Below, in pieces: positions 6,505 to 13,579 of a DNA stretch of 24,449 bases. Source of the DNA: 02-FULL-45-11b sp041663485 (GTDB lineage: Bacteria > Patescibacteriota > Patescibacteriia > Buchananbacterales > UBA6539); NCBI GenBank assembly GCA_041663485.1, contig JBAYMO010000023.1:1-24449 (forward strand). The letters are read 5' to 3'. How positions within the stretch are numbered: position 1 is the stretch's first letter; the number at the start of each line of letters is the position of its first letter. Below the pieces are notes generated by a model, which saw only the letters and a program-made list of their open reading frames with translations, ran no database searches and was not told where the DNA came from. The position numbers and the translations under genes are program-made.

Positions 6505-7035
6505 ATGGACAATCTGAAATTGGCCAATTACAAAGTCAGTCCGTTAACCTTGATATTTCTTGTTAATGAGGGTAAGATATTAACTCTTAAGCGAAGTCCT
6601 AACAAAAAAATTTATCCCAATAAAATTTCGGGTTTTGGGGGCAAAATCGAACCGGGCGAAGATATATTTTCCTCGGCTAAAAGAGAATTTTTGGAAGAAG
6701 CGGGAATAATTTTAACCGAGCTATCACTGCGTGGCATGTTCATGCGAATAATGGATAACGGTTATCTTAATCAAATTTATCTTTTTGTGGCTCATGAATT
6801 CACTGGCGAGCCAAAAGAAAATTCCGATGAAGGCACGATTGCCTGGTTAGAAATTGAAGAATTTTTAGCCAAGCCTGATATCGTGGATCACATAAAATTA
6901 TATTTGCGCCAAATTATTGATGGCAAAAATTTTTATTGCGGCCTTGGCAATTATATTAAAGATGAAATGACTGAATACACCAGCAATGAATCACATTTTC
7001 AAGAAAGAGAAATCATAAAGACAAATATTAACTAG
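6505..7035 (+). CDS. Nudix hydrolase (MutT/8-oxo-dGTPase-like)
   Basis: This 176-residue protein has a complete Nudix box, GGKIEPGEDIFSSAKREFLEEAGI (about residues 45-68), fitting G-x5-E-x7-RE-U-x-EE-x-G-U with all metal-binding glutamates present. The preceding LIFLVNEGKILTLKRSPNKKIYPNKISGFGG is typical of MutT/MTH1-like enzymes. The expected reaction is hydrolysis of a nucleoside triphosphate such as 8-oxo-dGTP to the monophosphate plus PPi, but substrate range cannot be read from sequence. The ATG at 6505 is preferred over the TTG at 6493. No SD is present. A possible promoter, TTGAAA-17-TATTAT, lies at 6421-6449. The gene ends 25 bp before tRNA-Ala(CGC), so the two may share a transcript. 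Confidence 0.88.
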   Translation: MDNLKLANYKVSPLTLIFLVNEGKILTLKRSPNKKIYPNKISGFGGKIEPGEDIFSSAKREFLEEAGIILTELSLRGMFMRIMDNGYLNQIYLFVAHEFTGEPKENSDEGTIAWLEIEEFLAKPDIVDHIKLYLRQIIDGKNFYCGLGNYIKDEMTEYTSNESHFQEREIIKTNIN

Positions 7036-7060
7036 TTTTTAATTTATTATTTTCACCCTT

Positions 7061-7131
7061 GGGCCTGTAGTCTAGTGGTACGACGCCGCATTCGCATTGC
7101 GGAGGCGGGAGTTCGATTCTCCCCAGGTCCA
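7061..7131 (+). tRNA. tRNA-Ala (anticodon CGC)
   Basis: Acceptor stem GGGCCTG (7061-7067) pairs with CAGGTCC (7124-7130) and contains the G3:U70 wobble that is the alanine identity element. The anticodon stem is CCGCA/TGCGG with loop TTCGCAT, giving anticodon CGC. The discriminator is A7131 and CCA is not encoded. Leader 7043-7060 and trailer 7131-7148 are complementary at 17 of 18 positions, extending the acceptor stem to about 25 bp in the precursor. Confidence 0.95.
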
Positions 7132-7152
7132 AAGGTGAAAATAATAAAAATT

Positions 7153-7187
7153 TCCTCAGCCCGAGTAGGGGCTAAGGATTTTTTTAT
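7153..7187 (+). terminator. Terminator after tRNA-Ala(CGC)
   Basis: TCCTCAGCCC and GGGCTAAGGA pair with one mismatch around the loop GAGTAG, followed by seven T. Confidence 0.85.
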
Positions 7188-7225
7188 AAATAAATATTGA
7201 TTATTTATTTAAAAAATAAGTAAAT

Positions 7226-7262
7226 AAAAACCCCGCACTGGCGCACAAACGCACGGGCAGGG
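7226..7262 (-). terminator. Terminator of dnaA
   Basis: A GC-rich imperfect inverted repeat immediately after the dnaA stop (CCCTGC on one side, GCGGGG on the other, minus strand) is followed by five T on the minus strand. Confidence 0.6.
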
Positions 7263-7264
7263 TA

Positions 7265-8632
7265 TCAAAGACCCAAAAATTTTTTTATGGCCGCCAAATC
7301 TTTTTCGGCCGCCAAGTCAGACTCAATTATCTTGCAGGAATAGATCACAGTCGTGTGATCTTTCTTGCCGAAAGCCTTGGCAATTTCTCCGAGGTTACTG
7401 TTTTCCAGCAGCCTGGCACAAAGAAACATCGCGACCTGCCGCGGATAAACAATCTCGCGCAAACGCCGGCGGCTTTTCAGGTCAGCCGTTTCCTTTTTGA
7501 AATGCTTGGCCGTTGCCTCGATGATGCGCTGAATCGTCAGCGGCATTTTTTCATTGGCCACATACGAGCCAACAGCTTCGGCGGCCGCAGCCAAATCAAT
7601 TCTTGTGCCAATCAGTCGGTGCAACGCAATTAATTTGGTGGTCGCGCCAAGTAATTGACGCACATCGCTAGTGGCGTATTTAGCCAAATACCCGGCCACC
7701 TCATCCGAAACGTTGACCTTTTCACGCGCCGCCTTTTGCTTGACGATGGCCATTCTCGCGTCTAGGTCGGGCAAACCAAGTTTGAGCGTCAATCCGCCGC
7801 GAAACCGGCTGACTAACGCCTCGTTGCCCTTCATTGCCTGCGGCGAAAGATTAGCGGCCACAATCACTGGCGAACGTCTTTGAGCCAATTCATCCAAAGT
7901 CAATTTCAACTCCAGACACAAGGCTGGCCGGCGATCGTTGGCAAAATCAGCTTCGTCAAGTAAGAATGCGTCGGCTTCACGAAAACGTTTCCGGAACGCG
8001 GCTTGCTGCTTGCTGATGTTAGCCGCCATCATGTCATTTAAAAACTTTTCAGCCGTGGTTAAAATCACTTTTTTCTGCGGATCTTGACTCAAATAATAAT
8101 AAGCCGCTTCCAGCAAATGAGTTTTACCCAAACCCGAGCCGCCCCAAAGAAAAATAAAAGGATGGGTTGGACCATTCCCTTCTTTAAACTCCTGGGCCAC
8201 TTGGCCGACAGCAGCGTAAGCAGCCATATTAACCGAGCATTGGACAAACGACTTGAACCGGCCATGGGTTGAACCGACAACCCGAGTCATTGGCGTGTTG
8301 GGGGTAATCAAATCAGGTTGAACCGATCTAGCTACCAACCCGATTTTAACTGGCGCCGTTTGACGGCGAGCCAAAAACTCGACTGACTGAAAATTCGTCC
8401 ACAATTTACGCGCGACTGATTCAATAATCTGCCCAAAATTTTGGGCAATCTCTTGCCGGTGCCAATCACTGGGCACGCCCAGCCTCAAAACGCCTGAATA
8501 AAAATCCACATACGCAACAGTTGCCAGCCATTTACTTACGGCAACATCATCCGCTAAGTGACAACTCTTGATTTGTTCAAGAACCTGCAACCAAGGGTTT
8601 TCCCCTGGCAATTCAGAAACTACTACCGCCAT
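7265..8632 (-). CDS. dnaA: Chromosomal replication initiator DnaA (divergent)
   Basis: This 455-residue AAA+ protein binds DnaA boxes and opens the replication origin. Domain I is residues 1-90 (NPWLQVLEQIKS... and LRLGVPSDWHRQEIAQNF). Domain III carries Walker A GGSGLGKTH (164-172), a Walker B region LLDEADF (224-230), the arginine-finger segment SRFRGGL (275-281) and sensor II DVRQLLGA (323-330). Domain IV has YPRQVAMFLCARLLENSNLGEIAKAFG and the box-binding signature KKDHTTV (423-429). Walker B differs from the usual DDIQF, and residues 110-160 fit the family poorly, so this is a divergent DnaA or a paralog. dnaN is not adjacent. A purine-rich SD (GAGGGGG) precedes the ATG, and possible promoters lie at 8689-8746. 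Confidence 0.9.
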   Translation of the reverse strand: MAVVVSELPGENPWLQVLEQIKSCHLADDVAVSKWLATVAYVDFYSGVLRLGVPSDWHRQEIAQNFGQIIESVARKLWTNFQSVEFLARRQTAPVKIGLVARSVQPDLITPNTPMTRVVGSTHGRFKSFVQCSVNMAAYAAVGQVAQEFKEGNGPTHPFIFLWGGSGLGKTHLLEAAYYYLSQDPQKKVILTTAEKFLNDMMAANISKQQAAFRKRFREADAFLLDEADFANDRRPALCLELKLTLDELAQRRSPVIVAANLSPQAMKGNEALVSRFRGGLTLKLGLPDLDARMAIVKQKAAREKVNVSDEVAGYLAKYATSDVRQLLGATTKLIALHRLIGTRIDLAAAAEAVGSYVANEKMPLTIQRIIEATAKHFKKETADLKSRRRLREIVYPRQVAMFLCARLLENSNLGEIAKAFGKKDHTTVIYSCKIIESDLAAEKDLAAIKKFLGL

Positions 8633-8717
8633 GGTAACCCCCTCTCTAATCTGGTTGGTTTGTTCCTTTCAACAAGCACGACGTAAATACCTTAACAAGA
8701 AATAATTTAGTCGTCAA

Positions 8718-8746
8718 ATAAAATTCATGACTTTCTCGCCAGTCAA
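8718..8746 (-). promoter_or_regulatory. Candidate dnaA promoter
   Basis: On the minus strand, TTGACT (8746-8741), a 17-bp spacer, then TTTTAT (8723-8718). A second overlapping option is TTGACG (8717-8712) with TAAGGT (8694-8689), also at 17 bp. No DnaA box is visible in 8633-8859. Confidence 0.4.
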
Positions 8747-8796
8747 GTATAACGCTCGTTTTATTACTTTCACCCACACCAAATTCGAAATAAAAT

Positions 8797-8835
8797 CTTT
8801 GGCCAATAACCAAAGAGGTCGCCTTTGGCGACCTC
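8797..8835 (-). terminator. Tandem hairpins ending the secreted-protein operon
   Basis: GAGGTCGCC (8815-8823), loop TTT, GGCGACCTC (8827-8835) is a perfect 9-bp stem followed on the minus strand by TTTGG. A second small hairpin, CTTTGG/CCAAAG (about 8798-8815), lies next to it. The T tract is short. Confidence 0.6.
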
Positions 8836-8859
8836 AAAAGAATAACTGCAATCTTTAAT

Positions 8860-9432
8860 TTATTTTTGCGGATAACATTTTTTACAAGCTTCATAACCCG
8901 GCGTCCCCGCACCACCAACATATGAGCAGCTGGGTACGGCCGTGAACTGGGCGCAATCCGTACTGCCAGTCTGACTGTCAGCTTGGTTGCTCGGCAAATC
9001 AGGCGCGGCCGGTTCATCTTGAGTGGCCGGCGCCGAAGGAATATTTGACGGAACCTTCATGCCCGTCGGTGCCGCAACATCAAAAGTAAAACTGGGAGTT
9101 GCGATACTCGTATCGCCGGTATAACTAAAATTACTGTCTACAGCAAAGTTGGGAAATATTCGATTACCGGGCATATTGGGCGCGGATAAATTAACCGAAG
9201 AAATATCCAAAGTTGGCATTGGGCTCAACTTAAAATCAAAATTTGGCGCTTCGACGGTTACGGCTTGTACGGCCACGGGAGTTTGATCTTGATTGCCACC
9301 CGACAGTTTAGCCGTCTTTTTAATGATAAAATAATATCCCAGACCCGACGCAGCTAAAATAATCAAAGCCACCACAATAATTATAATGATATTGACAAAG
9401 CCTCGCTGTTTTTTTAGATTAATGTTTTTCAT
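8860..9432 (-). CDS. Membrane-anchored, pilin-like N-terminus protein with four-cysteine tail
   Basis: This 190-residue protein has a basic N-terminus (MKNINLKKQRG) followed by one strong hydrophobic helix (about residues 12-37), so it sits N-in with the bulk outside. The RG-F junction before the helix resembles a prepilin peptidase site, but the usual glutamate at position 5 is absent. Residues 45-155 are low-complexity, rich in P, A, S, T and N, and suggest an extended extracellular stalk. The tail holds C160, C169, C183 and C186 (C-x8-C-x13-C-x2-C), probably a disulfide- or metal-stabilised knob. It follows the 931-residue secreted protein by 18 bp, indicating one operon. No SD is present. 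Function unknown; a surface or adhesion role is inferred. Confidence 0.75.
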   Translation of the reverse strand: MKNINLKKQRGFVNIIIIIVVALIILAASGLGYYFIIKKTAKLSGGNQDQTPVAVQAVTVEAPNFDFKLSPMPTLDISSVNLSAPNMPGNRIFPNFAVDSNFSYTGDTSIATPSFTFDVAAPTGMKVPSNIPSAPATQDEPAAPDLPSNQADSQTGSTDCAQFTAVPSCSYVGGAGTPGYEACKKCYPQK

Positions 9433-9450
9433 GGCTTAAAAATTAATTAA

Positions 9451-12246
9451 TTATTGCTGCGTCGGCGCTTGCGAGTTAGTGGTTAAATAAAAAGCATCCA
9501 AAATCGCCGCGCCGGCTGTAGTGCTTTCTTTCACCACTTTCATACTATGTGAACCCATCTTAAGACTCACGCCAGTACCGACTTGATGCCAGGCGATAAT
9601 CGCGTTTTGCCCGGGTAAAATATTGGCCGCGGTTTCGCCAAACGTGCCGTATAAATTGCCATCAAAAAAGATTTTAATTCTTCTCACGCCACGGGGCTGA
9701 TAGTTATCAACGTAATCGCGCACCCAAACATTATATCGGCCGTCAGCTGGTACTGCGATATTGTATTCCAAAAAGTCATTACCCGCGCCCATATACCAAG
9801 TGCCCGATCCGGAATAAGGCGGCCGCCAGCTGGGGTTTACTTCTCTGGCCATGGGATTGGAAACGCCCAACCGGGTATTAAATTTTACCGCGCTTTCCGC
9901 TTCAATCCAAATCCCCTGACCAGCGGCGGCTGAACTGGCAAAACTAGCTTTCACTTCTTCCAGCATTTTTTTCAATTCGGTTTCTTGGTCGCGCACATAT
10001 TCGGCCGCGTCAATTAAACTATCGCCGGGCAATTTAACCGCGTCAGGATTTTTACAATCATTTTCCAAAGTTTTGATTTTATCATTTACTTCCACGCTAC
10101 GATCGCGTAAAGCCAAAATTTTATCTTTAATTTTTGGCAGGTTGGCGCAAGCCGTTGATTTATTATTTTTACAATTATTTTCCATAACCACCAGCTCTTT
10201 CAAACCATTGGCCACCTGAGCCTTGGCTATGCCCAGCATTGGTTTAGTGGCGCGACAAAAAGCCTTGGCCGAAGCTTTCTCGGATAATTCAACTTTTAAA
10301 TTCTTGGCTTTAACTTTTAATTCTTCGCCCCTATCCTTTAAACTATTTAAAATTACGCTAATAGCTTGAATATCATTTTCATCTTTTACATTCAAACAAA
10401 TCGTGCGCACTTTGGCTTCACCGTCTTTAAACTCTTTAAAACCGGCCAGGACTTCTTTGGTGGGCGCCGCCAGAGAATTTATATTCTGGCAGGCGGAAGT
10501 GTTTTGGCTTTGGCATTTTTTAAGATTATTTTCAAACACCGGCACGTCGGTACTTTCTAGATCAGCGATGACGGCTTTGATTTTTGACAAAACATTACCG
10601 CAAACTTTGGTGGCGGAATCAGCGATAGCTTTTTGTTTATCCGCCTCCAAGGCTTGGCCAAAAATTTTTAAATCTTCAGCGTCCTGCTGAATTTTTTTAA
10701 ACATAGCCATTAGCTGCTTACTGTCTTGGGCGGAAACATTTTCACACATTTTTTCCGCCAAACTGATTTCGGAATTCATGGCGTCAAATTTCTCCAAAAT
10801 CGCGGAGAACCGTCCGGCAAACTCATTGATTTGCAAGCATTCATCAGTAACTTGATTGGAACATTTATCCGCGAGGTCGCGAATTTTTTTAGCACTGCCA
10901 GCCATTTGTGATTTGGCCGAACCAAATTGACTACTAGCTTGCTGACAGGCCTGGTTCATGCTTAATAATGACACCTTTTCCATTTCTGTCCGATAGCTCT
11001 CCCAACGATTTCTAAAATTATCGAGCGCCTGGGTAAAACCATTCTCATCGCCGGCTTCTAGGGCGGCATTTAATTGAACGGCCAAAGCTCCGCGTTCGGC
11101 CAAAATAGCCGTTTTGATTTCCGCCACGCTTTTAATGCTTGGATCTTCTTTTTTGGCCAGCTCAATTTGCTCTTGGGCAGCATCTAATTGCGCCAAACCA
11201 TCGGCCACATTTTTATCTAAAATTTTCAAAACTAATTTTTGGCGCAAAGCAAAAGCTTCATCTCGATATTTAAGATACTCCCCTTGTCGAGATTTAATTT
11301 TATTATCGATATTGCTGCCCACCGAAGAAAACTCCTTTCCAATGTCCTCAAATGCTTTTTTCTCCACACCGATTATTTCTTCCACCTTGGCCTTAACCTT
11401 GGCCTGCATCTCGGTCTTTTTCAAATCGACTTTAGCCTGAATGGCTGAGGTAATTTCTGCCATGGCTTCTTCCTTTTTTACCGCGAAACCGGATGTGCCC
11501 ATTTCCAAATTTTGCTGGGCCTCAGCTTGAATCTGAGATTTTTTTGCTTCCACGATTTTGCTAACTTCGGCTTCTATTTCTTCCTGGATTTTTTTCTTTT
11601 CTTCATTAACAAACTCCTCCAGCTGTGTTTTTACTTTATTTCTCATTTCATCGCCGCGTTTTTTCATTTCTAATTGAACCTGCTCTCTGGATTTGGAAAA
11701 ATCCTTCGCCGACCCCATTGACCAAGTTTTAAAATCTTCACCTAGTTTTTCCGCCTCGCTGAAAGTTTTGGCGGCGCAAATCGCGCCTAAACGTTTTTCA
11801 CCCTCAGCTTTGAGTCCGGCCGTATCCGGCGCAAAAACATCGATACCCAGAGCCTTAACTTTTTCCATGGGTGGGTTCAAAAATTCCGATATCGCGTCCA
11901 TGGCACTAAAAAAATCACCACTCTTCCAGCGCACCATAGCGCAATAAATTTTTACCAATTCCTCATCGCCGGCATATTGTTTAACAAAGTCCGGTACCCG
12001 ACCACTGCCGTCATCCGAAGAAACGGTCGGACCAATATTGTCCGCAAAAGATGTCGGAGGCGCGCCAAACTCAGATTCAAATTGCGCGATCTCAGCTTCG
12101 CTTGGACCTTGCTTTTGTGCCTCAGCCTGACCGGCCGCAGCTTCAGGCGGCATTTCTTGTTGAGCCATCACCGCAACCGGCGATTCAATAAAAAATGAAA
12201 TGGTTAATAATACGGCAAAAATTTTTTTACCCAACCCTAGTGGCAT
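9451..12246 (-). CDS. Large secreted coiled-coil protein with triplicated four-cysteine repeats and CBM-like C-terminus
   Basis: This 931-residue protein has a signal peptide at residues 1-28 (basic start, hydrophobic core, AVMA/QQ cleavage). Residues 50-170 are a small domain with C102 and C157. Residues 180-345 are rich in K/E/Q heptads and predicted coiled coil. Residues 434-731 contain three tandem units of about 115 residues with cysteines at 434/462/470/501, 549/578/586/617 and 664/692/700/731, a near-constant C-x27or28-C-x7-C-x30-C pattern in helical sequence. Residues 778-925 (WIEAES, FLEYNIAVPADGRYNVWVRDY, SHSMKVVKES) resemble a CBM6/CBM35-type jelly roll. It heads an operon with the membrane-anchored 190-residue protein. 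The start has no SD. A surface-exposed structural or glycan-binding role is inferred. The four-cysteine unit is not one I recognise. Confidence 0.8.
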   Translation of the reverse strand: MPLGLGKKIFAVLLTISFFIESPVAVMAQQEMPPEAAAGQAEAQKQGPSEAEIAQFESEFGAPPTSFADNIGPTVSSDDGSGRVPDFVKQYAGDEELVKIYCAMVRWKSGDFFSAMDAISEFLNPPMEKVKALGIDVFAPDTAGLKAEGEKRLGAICAAKTFSEAEKLGEDFKTWSMGSAKDFSKSREQVQLEMKKRGDEMRNKVKTQLEEFVNEEKKKIQEEIEAEVSKIVEAKKSQIQAEAQQNLEMGTSGFAVKKEEAMAEITSAIQAKVDLKKTEMQAKVKAKVEEIIGVEKKAFEDIGKEFSSVGSNIDNKIKSRQGEYLKYRDEAFALRQKLVLKILDKNVADGLAQLDAAQEQIELAKKEDPSIKSVAEIKTAILAERGALAVQLNAALEAGDENGFTQALDNFRNRWESYRTEMEKVSLLSMNQACQQASSQFGSAKSQMAGSAKKIRDLADKCSNQVTDECLQINEFAGRFSAILEKFDAMNSEISLAEKMCENVSAQDSKQLMAMFKKIQQDAEDLKIFGQALEADKQKAIADSATKVCGNVLSKIKAVIADLESTDVPVFENNLKKCQSQNTSACQNINSLAAPTKEVLAGFKEFKDGEAKVRTICLNVKDENDIQAISVILNSLKDRGEELKVKAKNLKVELSEKASAKAFCRATKPMLGIAKAQVANGLKELVVMENNCKNNKSTACANLPKIKDKILALRDRSVEVNDKIKTLENDCKNPDAVKLPGDSLIDAAEYVRDQETELKKMLEEVKASFASSAAAGQGIWIEAESAVKFNTRLGVSNPMAREVNPSWRPPYSGSGTWYMGAGNDFLEYNIAVPADGRYNVWVRDYVDNYQPRGVRRIKIFFDGNLYGTFGETAANILPGQNAIIAWHQVGTGVSLKMGSHSMKVVKESTTAGAAILDAFYLTTNSQAPTQQ

Positions 12247-12362
12247 AGTTTTAAATTATTTTAATTATCCTTAATAAATTTTACCAAAATTTATACCAAT
12301 AACCAAATTAAAAGTATATATTATGCTGCGCAATCGGTAGTATTATTTACCAGATAATAATA

Positions 12363-12391
12363 TTGACTATTTTTTAAAACAATAATATAAC
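12363..12391 (+). promoter_or_regulatory. Promoter of predicted structured RNA 1
   Basis: TTGACT (12363-12368), a 17-bp spacer, then TATAAC (12386-12391). Predicted start is near 12398, exactly at the 5' arm of the first RNA stem. Confidence 0.7.
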
Positions 12392-12397
12392 TATATA

Positions 12398-12676
12398 GTT
12401 GCCGTAAGAACACACAGTCTCGATTACCGTCTCTGAGCGACGGACGGACGGACAATTACCACCACACACGGCAACGCGCCGAACCTTGCGTGATTAAAAG
12501 TCCCGCCAAGCTGCTTTCTATGCCTCCCCCCAAGTTAACACACCTAAAAAGCATGAGCAGCGCTTTGATCACGCACCAGCAGAAGCATACCCCATGACGA
12601 ACCCAAATTTCGTCATTGGCTTCTGCCGCCGGCGATGGGTGCTCCCACATACCATCGCCGGCCTAATTTTTAATTT
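12398..12676 (+). ncRNA. Predicted structured non-coding RNA 1 with C-rich loop
   Basis: About 280 nt with no credible reading frame, a good promoter and a strong terminator. Helices seen: GTTGCCGT (12398-12405) with ACGGCAAC (12468-12475), enclosing CCGTC/GACGG (12427-12443); GCGTGAT... (12488-12500) with CTTTGATCACGC (12563-12574); inside that, GCTGCT..ATGC (12510-12523) with GCAT.AGCAGC (12551-12561), whose loop is CTCCCCCC plus A-rich sequence; GCAGAAGC (12579-12586) with GCTTCTGC (12619-12626), enclosing ATGACGAA/TTCGTCAT; and terminator GCCGGCGATGG (12628-12638) with CCATCGCCGGC (12652-12662) followed by TAATTTTTAATTT. CCTCCC in the loop could pair with SD sequences. I see no match to tmRNA, RNase P RNA, SRP RNA or 6S RNA signatures. 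Confidence 0.7.
12628..12674 (+). terminator. Terminator of structured RNA 1
   Basis: An 11-bp perfect stem (12628-12638 with 12652-12662), a 13-nt loop, then CTAATTTTTAATTT. Confidence 0.85.
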
Positions 12677-12897
12677 ATGTAAATTTTACGACTCTAATTC
12701 TATGCTTAAATTAAACAATATTTCTAACTGATAATATTTTGGTTATATAAACTATGCATTTATTTGGAAAATTACCAAAATACCTATAATATTTTTCAAA
12801 TTTATTTGGCAGAATATTTATTTATGCAATTTTACACATATTCTGGAGTCGTAAAATTTCAAATTTCAAAATATATACCATTTTACCTGAAAAAACC
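12677..12897. other. AT-rich gene-free spacer
   Basis: No open reading frame or strong hairpin. It is very AT-rich and contains one near-match to a DnaA box (TTTTACACA, about 12831-12839). It could be a DNA-unwinding-like stretch, but there is no box cluster. Confidence 0.3.
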
Positions 12898-12926
12898 TTG
12901 ACAATTTTATATTTGTCGTATATAAT
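12898..12926 (+). promoter_or_regulatory. Consensus sigma70 promoter of predicted RNA 2
   Basis: Perfect TTGACA (12898-12903), a 17-bp spacer, then perfect TATAAT (12921-12926). Confidence 0.85.
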
Positions 12927-12932
12927 ATTTTT

Positions 12933-13140
12933 TGGCTGCGGTTCTGATCCCTATCGGCCTCCTGTCTCTTGCGTTCTTGGGTGGACGCCTCTAGAGATCA
13001 ACCTTCTGGGCTGTCACATCGACAGTTAAGTGGTTCAGGGTGGCTCCCTGTACTACGCCGCGCCGAGGGCTGCAAATCAAGACTAACTGCTGATGCAACG
13101 CATCAAGCATGTCATGAAATGCAGCCCTCTTTCCTTTATT
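12933..13140 (+). ncRNA. Predicted structured non-coding RNA 2
   Basis: About 200 nt starting just after a full-consensus promoter. Helices seen: TCGGC (12954-12958) with GCCGA (13062-13066); GCGT/ACGC (about 12971-12988); AACC/GGTT enclosing CTGTC-ACATC-GACAG (13011-13025); CAGGG-TGGCT-CCCTG (13036-13050); TGATGC-AAC-GCATCA (13091-13105). The end is GAGGGCTGCA (13065-13074) paired with TGCAGCCCTC (13120-13129), then TTTCCTTTATTTT. The 5' GGCTGC (12934-12939) could compete for the same GCAGCC, giving an alternative fold. No credible coding frame with SD is present. It is not recognisable as tmRNA, RNase P, SRP or 6S RNA by eye. Confidence 0.65.
13065..13140 (+). terminator. 3' stem and T-rich tail of RNA 2
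   Basis: A 10-bp perfect stem (13065-13074 with 13120-13129) enclosing a small hairpin, followed by a T-rich tail. Confidence 0.55.
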
Positions 13141-13149
13141 TTAATAATT

Positions 13150-13178
13150 TTGACAGGTTTAAAAGTTTACATTATAAT
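13150..13178 (+). promoter_or_regulatory. Consensus promoter upstream of tRNA-Ala(GGC)
   Basis: Perfect TTGACA (13150-13155), a 17-bp spacer, then TATAAT (13173-13178). The transcript would run about 230 nt before the tRNA. A DnaA-box sequence, TTATACACA (13213-13221), lies in this leader. Confidence 0.8.
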
Positions 13179-13297
13179 ACTGTTATTGTTTTGCTTCAGA
13201 GTTATTTACTTGTTATACACATTCCATTTTGCAGCAGGGCTGGTAACTGGCTTTGAAGCGTCAAATACTTTTGTCGTAACTTAGCAAGACCTTAGCT

Positions 13298-13370
13298 TCC
13301 GCCCGCATTGCCTTCGGCAAAGCTTTGGCGGACAGGCCACGCTCACAGCTTTGCAGTGTAGCGGACAGGC
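13298..13370. repeat. Palindromic repeat between promoter and tRNA-Ala(GGC)
   Basis: TCCGCC (13298-13303) pairs with GGCGGA (13327-13332) around the inner stem TTGCC-TTC-GGCAA. GCGGACAGGC then occurs twice (13328-13337 and 13361-13370). It looks like a dispersed REP-like element. Confidence 0.5.
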
Positions 13371-13413
13371 AGTTGGCTCATAAAACCACAAGTATCAATG
13401 TCCGAAATCTTTC

Positions 13414-13490
13414 GGGCCCTTAGCTCAGTTGGCTAGAGCGCTTCCATGGCATGGAAGAGGTCAAGGGTTCAAGTCCCTTAGGGTCCACCA
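13414..13490 (+). tRNA. tRNA-Ala (anticodon GGC), CCA encoded
   Basis: Acceptor GGGCCCT/AGGGTCC has the G3:U70 alanine identity pair. D stem GCTC/GAGC. Anticodon arm CTTCC-ATGGCAT-GGAAG gives anticodon GGC. T arm AAGGG-TTCAAGT-CCCTT. The discriminator A is followed by an encoded CCA (13488-13490). Unlike the other two tRNAs here, it has CCA and no leader/trailer complementarity. Confidence 0.96.
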
Positions 13491-13520
13491 AAAAACATCC
13501 AGAACGGGTGTTTTTTTGTT
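13491..13520 (+). terminator. Terminator after tRNA-Ala(GGC)
   Basis: AAAAACATCC pairs with GGGTGTTTTT (one T-G pair) around loop AGAAC, then a T-rich tail. Confidence 0.8.
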
Positions 13521-13579
13521 TTTTAAAAATGCTAATTTATTGGGTATTTTAATCTTTTTTTGTTAAAAGTGTGATTTAA

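Noticed and set aside
8646..9017. Minus-strand open frame of 123 codons
   Set aside because: It overlaps the 3' end of the membrane-anchored protein gene in another frame and crosses that gene's terminator.
12456..12650. Minus-strand open frame over structured RNA 1
   Set aside because: No SD, and the helices, plus-strand promoter and terminator explain the sequence better.
12969..13256. Plus-strand open frames over RNA 2
   Set aside because: They run through helices, the terminator-like stem and the next promoter and look non-protein in composition.
12677..13260. Replication origin oriC
   Set aside because: AT-rich with one DnaA box (TTATACACA, 13213) and one near-box, but no cluster. It is worth testing but not supported as a feature.
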